Shown here: one piece after another, positions 33,362 to 44,600 of the stretch
Layout: every line of letters starts with the position of its first letter
Position numbering within the stretch: the first letter of the stretch is position 1
Assembly (NCBI GenBank): GCA_007449985.2
Contig: VIIQ02000577.1
Location: 1-64,000, forward strand
Source: Desmodesmus armatus
Taxonomy: Eukaryota; Chlorophyta; Chlorophyceae; Sphaeropleales; Scenedesmaceae
DNA: 64,000 nt
Reading direction: 5' to 3'
Notes under the pieces: model-generated
What the model was told of the DNA's origin: nothing
The model's database searches: none
The model's input: only the letters and a program-made list of their open reading frames with translations
Made by a program: the position numbers and the translations under genes

Positions 33362-34233
33362 ACCTGTGCGCGGGAGGGTGAGGCACACAGAGCATCCTAC
33401 AAGCAGGGGTGCATTCTGAGCATCTGTTTACATTCTCACTATAGCGGGTGGAGTTGTCTGGTTGATGACGGTGTCCCACAGGCCCCCTTGGGGATGCCAT
33501 CACCAGTGGTGGTGGTGGGGAAGGGGGGGGGGCAACAGGCTACGAGCACCGCACAACCCGTCAAGCCAATCCAAACAACCCACACCCTCTCCAGCCCTCC
33601 ATGGTCACTTCTGATCCAATCGCATGGCTTTCCCTCCCTTACGGAATCAATGGTCTTATCCACCCCACCTGCATGCAGTGCTTGCTGCGGCGCATGGCCA
33701 AATGCAAATGAACACCAGGCCATGTTCTCGCGCTCTCTTGGGACAGTAAAGGTCCTGCAGGGGCAACGAGAGTAGACAGTGTAATTGAGTGTATTGCGCT
33801 ACTCGGGGCATCAGCTGTATACAGGTTGAAGTTGTGTCTCCTGTTGCACTGCAGTTAAACTAGTGCATTCAGACTGCCACACCACTGCTGCCATGCAACT
33901 CACCGCACACTCACTCAACGCGTGCAAAAACGGCACCGATTGTTCAACAGAACCAGCGGCTGTTCGTTTCAACACGGTGCTTGATTATTGTTCGATCGGC
34001 TTGCTGTCAAGACGCGCTAGCTCTGGCGCTGAGCGTATCACGCTGGCATTTTGGTGAATGTAAGCGAGAACTGCTTATTTTGATGGAACACAGTGACAAT
34101 TGGCGATAAGAGAGCTGCGTCGCCATAGTGCTGCATTCTGTGGTCCTGAAGTGACGTTCCGACAGCATTCCACCGTCGCAGTCCGACATGCTGACGTGCT
34201 AGTCAGACATGCAAGTCTACAAGCAAATTGCGG
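33362..34233. other. Intergenic region, no gene recognised
   Basis: There are short frames only, a G run at 33526-33532, and a CA/CC-rich stretch at 33560-33670. The left border of the Fanzor-bearing unit may lie here, but no terminal repeat or target duplication was seen. Confidence 0.45.
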
Positions 34234-35131
34234 CATGCTACAAGGCCTGACATCCTCACAAACCACAACAAGTGCATCAACAGCGTACACCATGCATCTC
34301 AATATCGCTGACATGAACAACCCCGTAAGGGGCTGCAGTGTGGTATGCAACGTCGTATCCAGCCGTAGATTCACATCGCAAACAGGCAGTCCATATTTGG
34401 TGGCGACAGTGGCTGACAGTATGAATCCCCGCTGGTCGACAGGCTTGTTCTGCTTTGATGTTGCCAAGATGGACAGCTTGGAAGCAAGTCTGCAGGTGGG
34501 TGAAATGCACAAGCATACCAGTGCATTGTGACCTCATCGACAGTTGGTTGGAACAAAATACTTGCAGGACCTAAATAGAAAAGAACATTCTTGCTGCAGG
34601 TTGGTACAACTGTCTTGGTGACACCAGTCAATGTGAGGGAGTGCAAACCACAGTTCCGGAGGAGAAACATACGTTGTCAGCTTTACACGACCCTCGACAC
34701 GCAAGTCGTGCCGCAACCACTCCCACGGTTGTCTCACCGGCTGTACAAGCACACCCGTTTTCTGGCAGTGGTTTTGACCTGTCTGCAGGCTATTTGTGTA
34801 TTATTGGGTCTGGGCTCGGGGATGTTTGTGTCCATATGGGGTTGTTGGTGTCTGCAGAGACTGGCTGATATGCTTGCTGAGCAATGCTTGGACGGTCAGT
34901 AGGTTGCTTGCTGTACAGGTGGTAGCTGGCTCAGAATTGCGTGGGTTTTTAGTAGCTTTTCCAGCTGTTGGCAGGCAAGCCTTGCTGAAGCCTGTCTCAG
35001 CAGCTTGCAGATTAATGCATTGCTATGCAGAGTCCAATGACACAATTGATAAAGTTCTGGGCATGGGGTCCCTCAACTGTATTCCGTCAAGAAAGGGAGT
35101 TAATAGTACTGAAAACAAATGCGCCCGTTAA
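34234..35131 (+). CDS. Putative POT1-like OB-fold protein, incomplete model
   Basis: Two exons fit well: 34234-34494 (or from the ATG at 34292) and from 34600, in phase 0 (CTGCAG|GTGGGT to CTGCAG). The joined segment reads NPVRGCSVVCNVVSSRRF, GSPYLVATVADS, LFCFDVAKMDSLEASLQ, then VGTTVLVTPVNVRECK and NIRCQLYTTLDTQV. This matches the strand order of the Telo_bind OB fold of POT1, which caps telomeric single-stranded DNA. After about 34760 the frame becomes hydrophobic and unconvincing. A last possible exon (34918-35131) cannot be joined with confidence. It may be a fragment or a gene with an indel. The assignment rests on pattern similarity only. Confidence 0.35.
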
Positions 35132-35639
35132 AGCGAATCGACTGCTGCAAAGTTTCCCAGGAGGAAAGACAGTCTGATCAGAGATCTGGCCTGCAGCAGC
35201 AGCACAGAGGTGCTCCTCCCCTTGATCATGTTGCGAAATGCTGGTATGAAAATACGTTCAATTTCTCAGGTCCTCCGACTTCCTGACGTCTACTGTGTTC
35301 AAAACAACCCGAAGGTCAGTTGACGGACGTGAGGCGCTCCAGGTGTTCCTATACATCACATTCCCACTGTAAATGATTAGCAGTACCACACGACGACAGC
35401 TGACTGACGAACACAGAGGGGGTCACTTTCGTTCTCTCCCTCAGCGTCCTGAACACGCTGACAGCCAGAAAGTGGCGTGATCTGAGGAATACTACCCCGC
35501 GAGGTGCGTTCTGGCCCGAATGAGCCCTCACGCAAGCCTTGCAAGCCACTGCCCATGACAGCAGCAGCACTGCAGAACTCAACAACACACGGTTCCTGCC
35601 GACCTGCAGGGGCTTGACGCAGCTACTGGGCGAGCCAAC
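35132..35639. promoter_or_regulatory. Upstream region of the Tudor-repeat gene
   Basis: About 500 bp holds no recognised gene and should contain the promoter and 5' leader of the gene starting at 35640. No TATA box or other defined element could be assigned from sequence alone. Confidence 0.35.
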
Positions 35640-38600
35640 ATGGGGACTGAGCCCTCAGCAGCTGCAGCTGATGCCAAGAAGGGACAGGCAGAGCCAGCAG
35701 CAGAACACGACAAGCAGCGTGGCACAAAGCGCCAGCAGGACAAGGAAACAGATGAGCAGCACGACACAGACGCTCATGCAAACTCAAAGAAGCCTCGCAG
35801 GGGTGCTGCTGCCGCAGCTGCTGCAGCTGCTGGTGACCAGGAGCCAGATCAGCAGGCAGGCAGCAGCAAAGCAGCTGGCAAGGACAAGAAGCGCACTCGT
35901 GCTGGACAGTCTGATGCCAAGGCAGCAGCAGGGGAACCAGCAGAGGAGGCAGAGGAGGGCAGCAAACGCCAGACCCGGCATAAGGACACCGCAGCAGCAG
36001 CTGCTGCCGCTGCAGGGCCATCTGCAGGCACCCCTGAGGGTGCAGAGCTGGTGGGCTGTGCCATCAAGGTCTGGTGGCCAGATGACAAGAAGTTCTACCC
36101 TGGCACAGTAACGGTGCGTACCATGCGCCACTGCTGCAGCCGCTTGATGCTGCTTACGCTCCTCATGCTGCTATTTGGGCAGCGGCATGGTGGGGGGCAT
36201 GAAAGGCAGCCGTGCTGGGGTGTGTGCTGATGTCTGCCACAGGCCAGCACAGTGTGTCATGCCACAGCATGGTGTCCTGCAGGACGTTTCCTGCACCTCT
36301 GTAGTCTTCTCAGCCCTGCAGGCAGCATGCAAACATCAGCACACCCAAGGTGTAGGCCCCCCATGCAACCCCTGCTGTCATCTCCTTCCTTCTCAGCGCG
36401 CTGGAAAAACCCCACCCTGAACTCCCTGCTGTCCTCCTGCGCCGTTGCCGCTGCACTGCTGCTGCCACCATGCCCTCCTGCACCTCCTGCAGGCCTACAA
36501 GGCGCGCAACAAGCTGCCGTACACCGTCAAGTATGCTGACGGTGACGAGGAGAACCTCAACTTGGCAAAGGAGCGCTGGGAGTTGGTGAAGCGCGCAAAG
36601 CCAGCTGCTGACGACAAGCCCAGCACAGCAGCACCAGCTGATAAGGGGGCCAAGGGCAAGCCAGCTGCTGCCGAAAAGGCCAGCACAGCAGCAGACAAGG
36701 GGGCCAAGGGCAAGGCAGCGGCAGCAGCAGCTGCTGCTTCTGAGCCAGAGTCAGAGCAGGAGGAGCAGCCTGCCAGCAAGGCAGCAAAGGGCAAGGGAGC
36801 AAAAGGCAAGGGGGGTGCGGCAGCTGCAGCGGCAGAACCAGGGTCAGAGCAGGAGGAGGCAGCCCCACAGGCAAGACAGCAAAGGGCAAAGCAGCCAAGG
36901 GCAAGGCAGGAGCTGCAGCAGCTGCGGCTGCTGCTGCTGAGCCAGAGCAGCAGGAGGGTGGGGAGATGGAGGAGCAGCCTGCTACCAAGCCCGCAGCCAA
37001 GGGCGGCAAGGCGGCCAAGGGCAAGGCTGCTGCTGCCGCTGCAGGATCAGAGGAGGAAGAGCAGCCTGCTACCAAGCCCGCAGCCAAGGGCGGCAAGGCG
37101 GCCAAGGGCAAGGCTGCTGCTGCAGGATCAGAGGAGGAGGAGGAGCAGGGTGAGCCTGAACAGCCTGCCAGCAAGCCAGCAAAGGGCAGGGCAGCCAAGG
37201 GCAAGGCTGCTGCTGCTGCTGCTGCTGCAGAGAAGGCTGAGGAGGAGGGAGAGAAGCCTGCAGTAGCGCCCAAGAAGCAGCCGGCAGGCAAGAAGGCTGC
37301 TGCAGCTAAGGCGGGAGGCGGCGGCAGCAGCTCTGGCGCCGCGGCTGCTGCTGCAGCTGCTGGTGCCTCTGGCGCTGCTGCTGCTGCTGCTGGCCCTGGT
37401 GCTGAGCTGGTGAAGCAGCGTGTGAAGGTTTGGTGGCCTGATGAGAAGAAGTGGTTTGTTGGCAAGGTGGCGGTGAGTAGCGGCGAGGATTGCAAGCTCT
37501 TGCGTGGTGCACTTGCTGCAACTTTGCGTGCATGCATCCGTAGTTGGCTGGCATGCCCAGCGCATGGTGCTCGTCAAAGAACTCGCTGTCCTGTGAGTAC
37601 ACTGACGAGCACCATGCGCTGGGCATGCCAGCTAACTACAGATGTTGGCGGGGGGGGGGGGGGGGAGCTGTGTGTGTGTCCAGCTGGTGGACCCCAAAGT
37701 ATAGGGGAGGGCAGGCCGCCATACCAAGTATATGGCATAGATGTGTGAGGGCATACTGCAGGCCGCTGCAGGCACAGCAGCACCAGCAGGGGTTGGGTGG
37801 GCATGGCAGGCTGTGCGCACACCCTGCTGCTGCAACCTCTTGTCGCACAGTGTCATTGTGCTATCGTGCTTGGTGGGCTGCAGCAGCTGCACTGGTGGGG
37901 CGCGCTCGTACATGCCTTGCCAGCACCCTTCCCCTCCCTGATGCTGATACAGGAGTTGGGCATGCCTTGGAGTCCACAGCATGAGCAGGCATTTGATGAC
38001 TTTCCCCTGGTGCTGGGGTAAAGTCATCAAACCCGTCCTCAGCAAAAGTTGAGGACAGGTTTGATGAGTTCTCCCCAGCACCAGGGACAACTCACATGCC
38101 TTCATGCCTGCTCATGCTGTGGACTCCAAGGCATGCCCCACTCCTGTAGGCTGTGGCTCTGTGTTTGAAACAGGGGTGTACCTGGGCTCAAGGGGCCCCT
38201 GCATCCCTGTGTGTTGCTTGGCTCCTCATCGGCAGATCTGGCCAGCTGTTGACACGTTTGTGGGTGTGTCGTGCGCTGCTTGTGTCTTGCCTCTCTCCTG
38301 CAGAGCTACAACTCCCGCTCCAAGCAGCACCGCATCCACTACGAGGACGGAGACATGCAGACACACGACCTCGCTGAGGACAAGTGGGAGCTGCTGGAGG
38401 GAGAGCAGCAGCAGCAGGCAGACAAGAAGAAAGAGCAGCCTGTCGCAGCTGCAGCTGCAGCACCCAAGAAGAGGGGCAAACAGCAGCAGCAGCAGCAGCA
38501 GGAGGAGGAGGCAGAGGAAGTCGACAAGCAGGACAAGGAGGAAGAGAAGCCCACCAAGAAAGCAGCTGGGGCCAAGGCTGGCAGCTCCAAAGCAGCAGCG

Positions 38601-41600
38601 GCAGCAGCAGCAGCAGCAGGGGGTTCAGCATCTGATGCCGCCGGTGAGGAGGGGTCAGAGCCAGCTGCTGCAGAGGACAAGCCTGCTGCTGCTGCCAAGG
38701 GCAAGGCTGCGAAAGGCAAGGCTCAGCCCAAGAAGGCAGCTGCAGCCAAGCAGGCCAAGCAGCAGCAGGAGCCTGAGGCGGGGGCTCAGGGCAAGGACCA
38801 GCCTGAGGGTGAGGCTGCAGAGACTGCAGCAGCGGCGCCTGCTGCTGCTGCTGCTGCTGAGCCAACAGCAGCAGAGGCACCAGCAGCAGCACCAGAGGCA
38901 CCAGCAGCAGAACAGGCGCCACCAGCAGAGGCAGCAGCTGCAGCAGGAGATGCTCCAGCAGCTGCAGCTGCCCCTGCACCAGCACCAGAGCCTGCCGCTG
39001 CTGGTGCTGCTGGTGGCAGTACCGGGCCTGCCGCTGCTGGTGCTGCTGGCAGTACTGGGCCTGTCGCAGCAGATGGGGCTGCACCCATGGAGGTGGACGA
39101 GCCAGCTGCACCAGCTGCAGACACCGCAGCAGCAGCACCAGCGCCACCGGCTGCTGCTGCTGCTCCTGCAGCACCGGCTGGCGGTGCGGCAGCAGCAGCA
39201 GCAGCAGCAGTGCCTACCCTGCTGCTGCAGGGCAGGAGCTGGTCGGGCAGCAGATCAAAGTGGTCAAGCCGGGGACTGAGCTCCTGCTGACTGCATCCGT
39301 GAAGGTGGGTGCAGGGACCTGGGGTGTGGCTGTAGCGATGTTGTCTGCGAACCCTTTTGTGGTCGGTGTCGGCAGGCTGGGGAGTCCCACTGGCTGGCCC
39401 CATGCGGTTGCAACCAGGCAAATGTGGTGCCACGTTACTACATCGTGTGCGTTTGGTTGCGCATGCAGCTGCTCTTTGTTGTGCTCTGCGCAGCTGCTAG
39501 CCAGCCTGTTGCCTGCTTGCCCGCTGCGTGTGGCAACAAGGCACCCCCCCCCCACACACACATGCTAGCACACACACATGCTTGCATGTGACTGATATGT
39601 TGCCTACATGCTAGCTACACTTGTATCCTCTCTTCTCAACACACACCCGCGCGCGCGCACACAGGGAGCTCGCTGTGCATGCAGCGTCACAGCAACTGTG
39701 CAGGCGTCTGTGGCGTTCTTGCAACACAAGTTCAGCTGGTGCATACATGGTGGTGGATCATCTGCGACTGCTGCACGCATGCTCGTGTGTGCGTTCTGAC
39801 TCAGCATGCCTGCTTTAACCTTCAAATGACTCAGCATGCCTCAGTCAACCTTCAGATGACTCAGCATGCCTGAGTCAACCTTCATATAAGGAAGTGCTAG
39901 ACTCAATGCTTGTGCCCTGTTGATGTCGTATCCTTGCCCGCCCCGCAGTCCTTCAACCCAGACAGCCTCAAGCACACAGTGCAGTATGCTGACAGCACAG
40001 AGCAGGAGCTCGACCTGGCAGCAACACCCTGGCAGTCCAAGGACGCAGCAGCAGCAGCAGCAGCAGCACCCCCAGCCGCCGCTGCTGCTGCCGGCCCCAG
40101 CGGCGGTGCTGATGCTGGTGCTGATGCTGCAGCAGCAGCAGCAGCAGAAGAAGAAGGGGGTGAGGGTGGTGGTGCCGGTGCAGACGGCACCCAGCCCGGT
40201 GGCCGGCCTGTGAAGAAGATCAAGATCACGATGAGGGGCTCGGGGACCCTGCCTGCCTCAGCAGCAGCAGAGGCCACTAAGACGGACCCCCTGAGCCCCA
40301 CGGAGGGCACCAGCGGGCGCCCCCGCCGCGCTGCCGCGATGACGCCGGCAGCGGGTGGTGCCCCGCGCAGCAGCAGCAGCGGCGGGGGTGCGGGGGTTGG
40401 CTCCAAGGGGGGTGCCAGTGCCTCCAAAGGTCCAGAGAAGAGTGATGGGAAGGGTGAGGGGGGTAAGGAGCCCCGCATCAAGAGCCCTGTCCCTGGCTCT
40501 GCTGAGAAGGAGCAGCGGCGGCGTGAGGCCAAGGTTGGGGCGCGCATCAAGATCATGTGGCCACCCACCAAGACGATGTACACGGGGGAGATCATCGTGA
40601 GTGTTTGATTGTGCAAGGGGGGCATAGTGGGGAAGGGGTGGGGGTTGACTGGGTGTGGTTGCTGTGTATGGACGCACTCTGTGACTTGAGGTGTTTGTTT
40701 AGGACTGTGTCTGTTGTAGCAACAGCAAGTTGTGAGTAGGTGGTGTGTGGGTGAACGCTGATGTCTGGTTGTTGCATTTGGAACGTTCATCCGCCCTTCC
40801 TTGCCTTGACTCTGCCGCTTTTCAGCAACTTCAGATCCGCCCACCTTTATCATGTGTTTCCTCTCTCTGCCTGTTTTCTGTCCCCCTGCCACCTCCTACT
40901 CTTTCTCCCCCTCCCCAACCTCCCCCCACAGTCTTACAATGAGAAGACGCACAAGCACACCATCCTGTATGACGAGGGCAATGACCGTGAGCACATCAAC
41001 CTGGTGGCCACATCACGCAAGTGGGAGGTGGACACCAGCCCACCACCACCCAAGATGGACAAGAAGCCGGCAGGGGCAGACAAGGAGGACACAGCCAAGA
41101 AGGGCCAAGCTGCAGGTACGTGTGAGGCCACACGCCCAAGCCATGCATCATCATGACACACATTGCCGGCAGGTTCATTGTGCCAAAGCAACAAATCTAC
41201 CTAGATGCCAAAACAGCACTCACTGCAATAGAGTTTCAAGCCATGGGTGAGGCCACACACCCAAGCCATGCATTGTCTCGTTGTATGTTAAACACATGAG
41301 TCACAACCATCAAGTGCATGTCATGACGACAGGCTTAAAAAGTGCGTATGTGTGAACTAGTGCCAGCCGATGTCTCACAGTTGTGTGCTGGTGCAGCCAG
41401 TGACTCATGTGTGGACTTTGTCAAAGAAGGTCACAGCTGCATAAAACTCCTGCGCGCTACTGGGCCGGCGGCGGTATCGGGCTGACATGAACCCCGGGGG
41501 GTGCCACCGTGCAGTCTGATGCCAGCCCTCACCCATTCTTTGCAATGTCGGTAGTAGCGGCCTTCCTGTTTGAGAGACAAGCGTGTACCACATTGCCCTT

Positions 41601-44600
41601 CTGTACCGGCTATGCTCTCCGCAAATGCGATTCACTCGCACAACTCAACTCACTCTACGACTCGAGTTGCGCGAGTGAATGACATTTGAGGAGAGCATAG
41701 CCGGTACAGAATGGAGGTGGTACATGCTTGCCTGTACCATTGGGACGGTGGTTGGGGTGGCTCAGCTGCCCCATCGGGAGGGGATCTTGTTTCCGTTTAC
41801 AGTATTCATCCCTTCACCGTCCCCTCACCATCAGTCCTGTGTGATTTGGGGGGGTAATCTCGGCCGCCCTCATCCTTGACCTGAGAGACTGGGGTATGAC
41901 AAGTTTTAGGCCCTGTGGGCACCCTCATGAGGGCACCATTAGCCTTGGCTCGCTGGCTAGTGCCGACGTTGGGACTCTTTTCCCAATACCTGTACTTTCC
42001 TGTACTGTTTCCATCGCGCCAGGTGGTGCTGTGGATGGCAGCAAGCCGCGCAAGAGCTCAGGAGGTGGTGCGCCCGCTGGGCGTGATGAGCGGCCCAGTG
42101 GGCAGCACCTGGTGGGCCAGATGATTGAGATGTACCAGATCGACAAGCAGGTCTACGCCAAGGGCACTGTGCAGGTGAGGGGGGGGGGGTGATGGGGGGG
42201 GGGGGGGGGCGCAAATGCAATGGGGTGCGCTGACGGATGGACGTGCGTGTGGGTAGATGAGATGGTGGTTCCAGTCAGCAACCGTTGAGTCCAGTCTGAA
42301 ACATCAATGTGGGTGCTTTGACAGGCACACTGTGTCTGTGAGGCGGGGGGGGGGGGGGGGGGCGTGCGTAATGATTTCGTAGTGTCGTTTCACCAATAGC
42401 GCCTGCATGCCACCAGTAGGGCACTGCGAACTGGTGAGTTGAGTATGTGTGCACACCCTCTCTAGTGTGGCCAGCATCACCCTTCACTGACGTCACTCTT
42501 CTCTGCAATGCCGTGTCGTGCTGTGCCGTGCTGTGCTATGCTATGCTATGCAGTACTTCAACACCGTCACCAAGGAGTACAGCATCGAGATGGCAGCAGA
42601 CAAGCAGGTCATCCGGCACACCCTCGAGCACACGCTGTGGACGATGGCAGTGCGCAAGAGCGACACAGGGGGCCCCGCTGCTGCTGCTGCTGCTGGGGCT
42701 GGGGGCCCAGCCGGCAGGGGACCGGCAGCAGCGGCTGCTGGGGGTGCTGCTGTTGCTGAGAAGGAGGGGCTTGTGGGGCTGCGCATCGAGGTGTGGTGGC
42801 CAGATGACAAGGCCTTCTATGCCGGCAAGGTCACGGTGAGTGGCGTGGGGGCATGCAGATGCTGACTGTATTGTGGCGGGCTTGCATGTGGGTGGGCAGA
42901 GGGGGAGGGAGGGGATGCTCGTGTGTCAGAGGATGGTGATGATCCTCATAGCGCCTCAAACCCCAAGGACAAACACCTATGTCATGCTGCAGTGTGTGCT
43001 GCGTCCCTCACTTCTGTTGCTGTATGCTTCCTGCTATGTTTCCTCCCTCCCTCAGGCCTTCAACCCCAAGGACAGCACCTACCATGTGGAGTATGATGAC
43101 GGAGACGAGCACGACGAGAACCTCAGCAAGCAGAAGTGGCGCATTGCAGGCAGCGCTACAGCCGCAGCAAAGACCTCCGCCGCTAAGGCCGGCACTGGGA
43201 CAGGAGGACCTAAGGGCCCTAAGCCTGCTGGTGGTGCTGGCGGTGGTGCAGCAGGGGGGCCAGGAGGAGTGAGCAAGGGTATGGGGCCACCCCCGGGGGC
43301 ACTGGGCCAGAGGGGGCCTGCTACTGCTGGAGGTGCTGCTGGTGGCTCTGGGGGTGCTGGTGCTGCCAACCCTCAGGCGCTGGTGGGGCACAGCATACGG
43401 GTGTGGCAGGCGGACAAGGGCGACTGGGTGGTGGGAGACGTCACGGTGAGAGGCTGGGGCGCCAGGGTGGTGGTGGTGGCGGTGGTGGGCCAAGTGTGTT
43501 TATGAGCTGGTGGCGTTTTGGATGGGTCATGGTCGCTTTGGCCTTGTTGCATGCCTGATGGCCAGGCGGTGTGTGACTGGGGCTGGCAGCTGTGCTGGTG
43601 TCAGCATGCATGGTGGCCTCTTGCGCAACAGAATACGCAGGCGGGGATCAGGCATAGCAGTGAGGCCGCGGCGTCTGTTGTGTGTGCAGGAGGGTTGCTG
43701 CGCACGCAAATGCATGGCACATGTGCGTGTGCGCATGTGCCTGTGCTGTGGGTGCACGCGGAGTGATCGCTTGCTGCACAGAGTTTGCACACCCTATCAA
43801 AGCTCAAATCATCTCTGTCTTGTTGCCTCTGTGTCGACAGAGAGACTGCATGCGTGCACATGCATGCTGGCTAGCAATGTGTGTGTGCCTGTGTTGGCTG
43901 TGTGTCGACGTGCTGCTGCAGTACTTCAACCCTGCCACGCGTGTGCACACCGTCAGCGTGGGTGGCCAGCAGCAGCACTTCAGGCTGAGCGAGGGCTCAG
44001 GAGTGCTGTGGGAGAGGGTGGACAAGAAGCAGCAGCAGCAGCAGCACAAGAAGCCCCAGGAGCAGCACAAGGGACCAGGAGCTGCAGCAGCAGCGGCGGC
44101 TGTCGTTGCTCAGCAGCAGCAGAAGGCGGCGGCGGCAGCAGCGGCACGAGCAGAGCCCAAGGTCAGAAACATTTCCCTGACTATATAGATGTATCAAGAA
44201 GGTTCTGACATTTCTGACGTGGGCGGTTTTCTCTCTCTTGATTGAACCTGTCAAGGCTCCTCACATGTACCATGCACAGGGTGGTCGAGTTGCTGGAGAG
44301 GCCGTCTAGCGTGGAGAACTGTAGGGGACCAGCGTTGCTCCACATGACGGTCGGGGGCGCGGCGCCGTGACCGCTGTGCAGCCCCACGAACCTGCTGGTG
44401 CCGGCCGCCATGTTGGCGTTGGTCGCGAACACCTCCCCTCTCCGTGCGCCCACGACCTGCAGCTGCCTGCACGGGTCCGACTTGCGGATGCCGATGCGCG
44501 GCACTGTCACTCTCCAGCGCAGGCACACTTCTTTGCTACATTTTCCCCAATACGCCCACGTGCTCAGGCTGCGTGACGCATAGTCTGCATCAGCACAATC

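Noticed and set aside
33439..33723. Additional exon of the Fanzor companion (minus strand)
   Set aside because: The frame has no splice sites of matching phase and no similarity to any recognised domain.
36557..37537. Long minus-strand Ala/Pro/Leu-rich open frames over the Tudor gene (also 38188-39174 and 46216-48704)
   Set aside because: They are mirror frames of GCA/CAG-rich coding repeats, contain only low-complexity sequence, and ignore the clear plus-strand splice structure.
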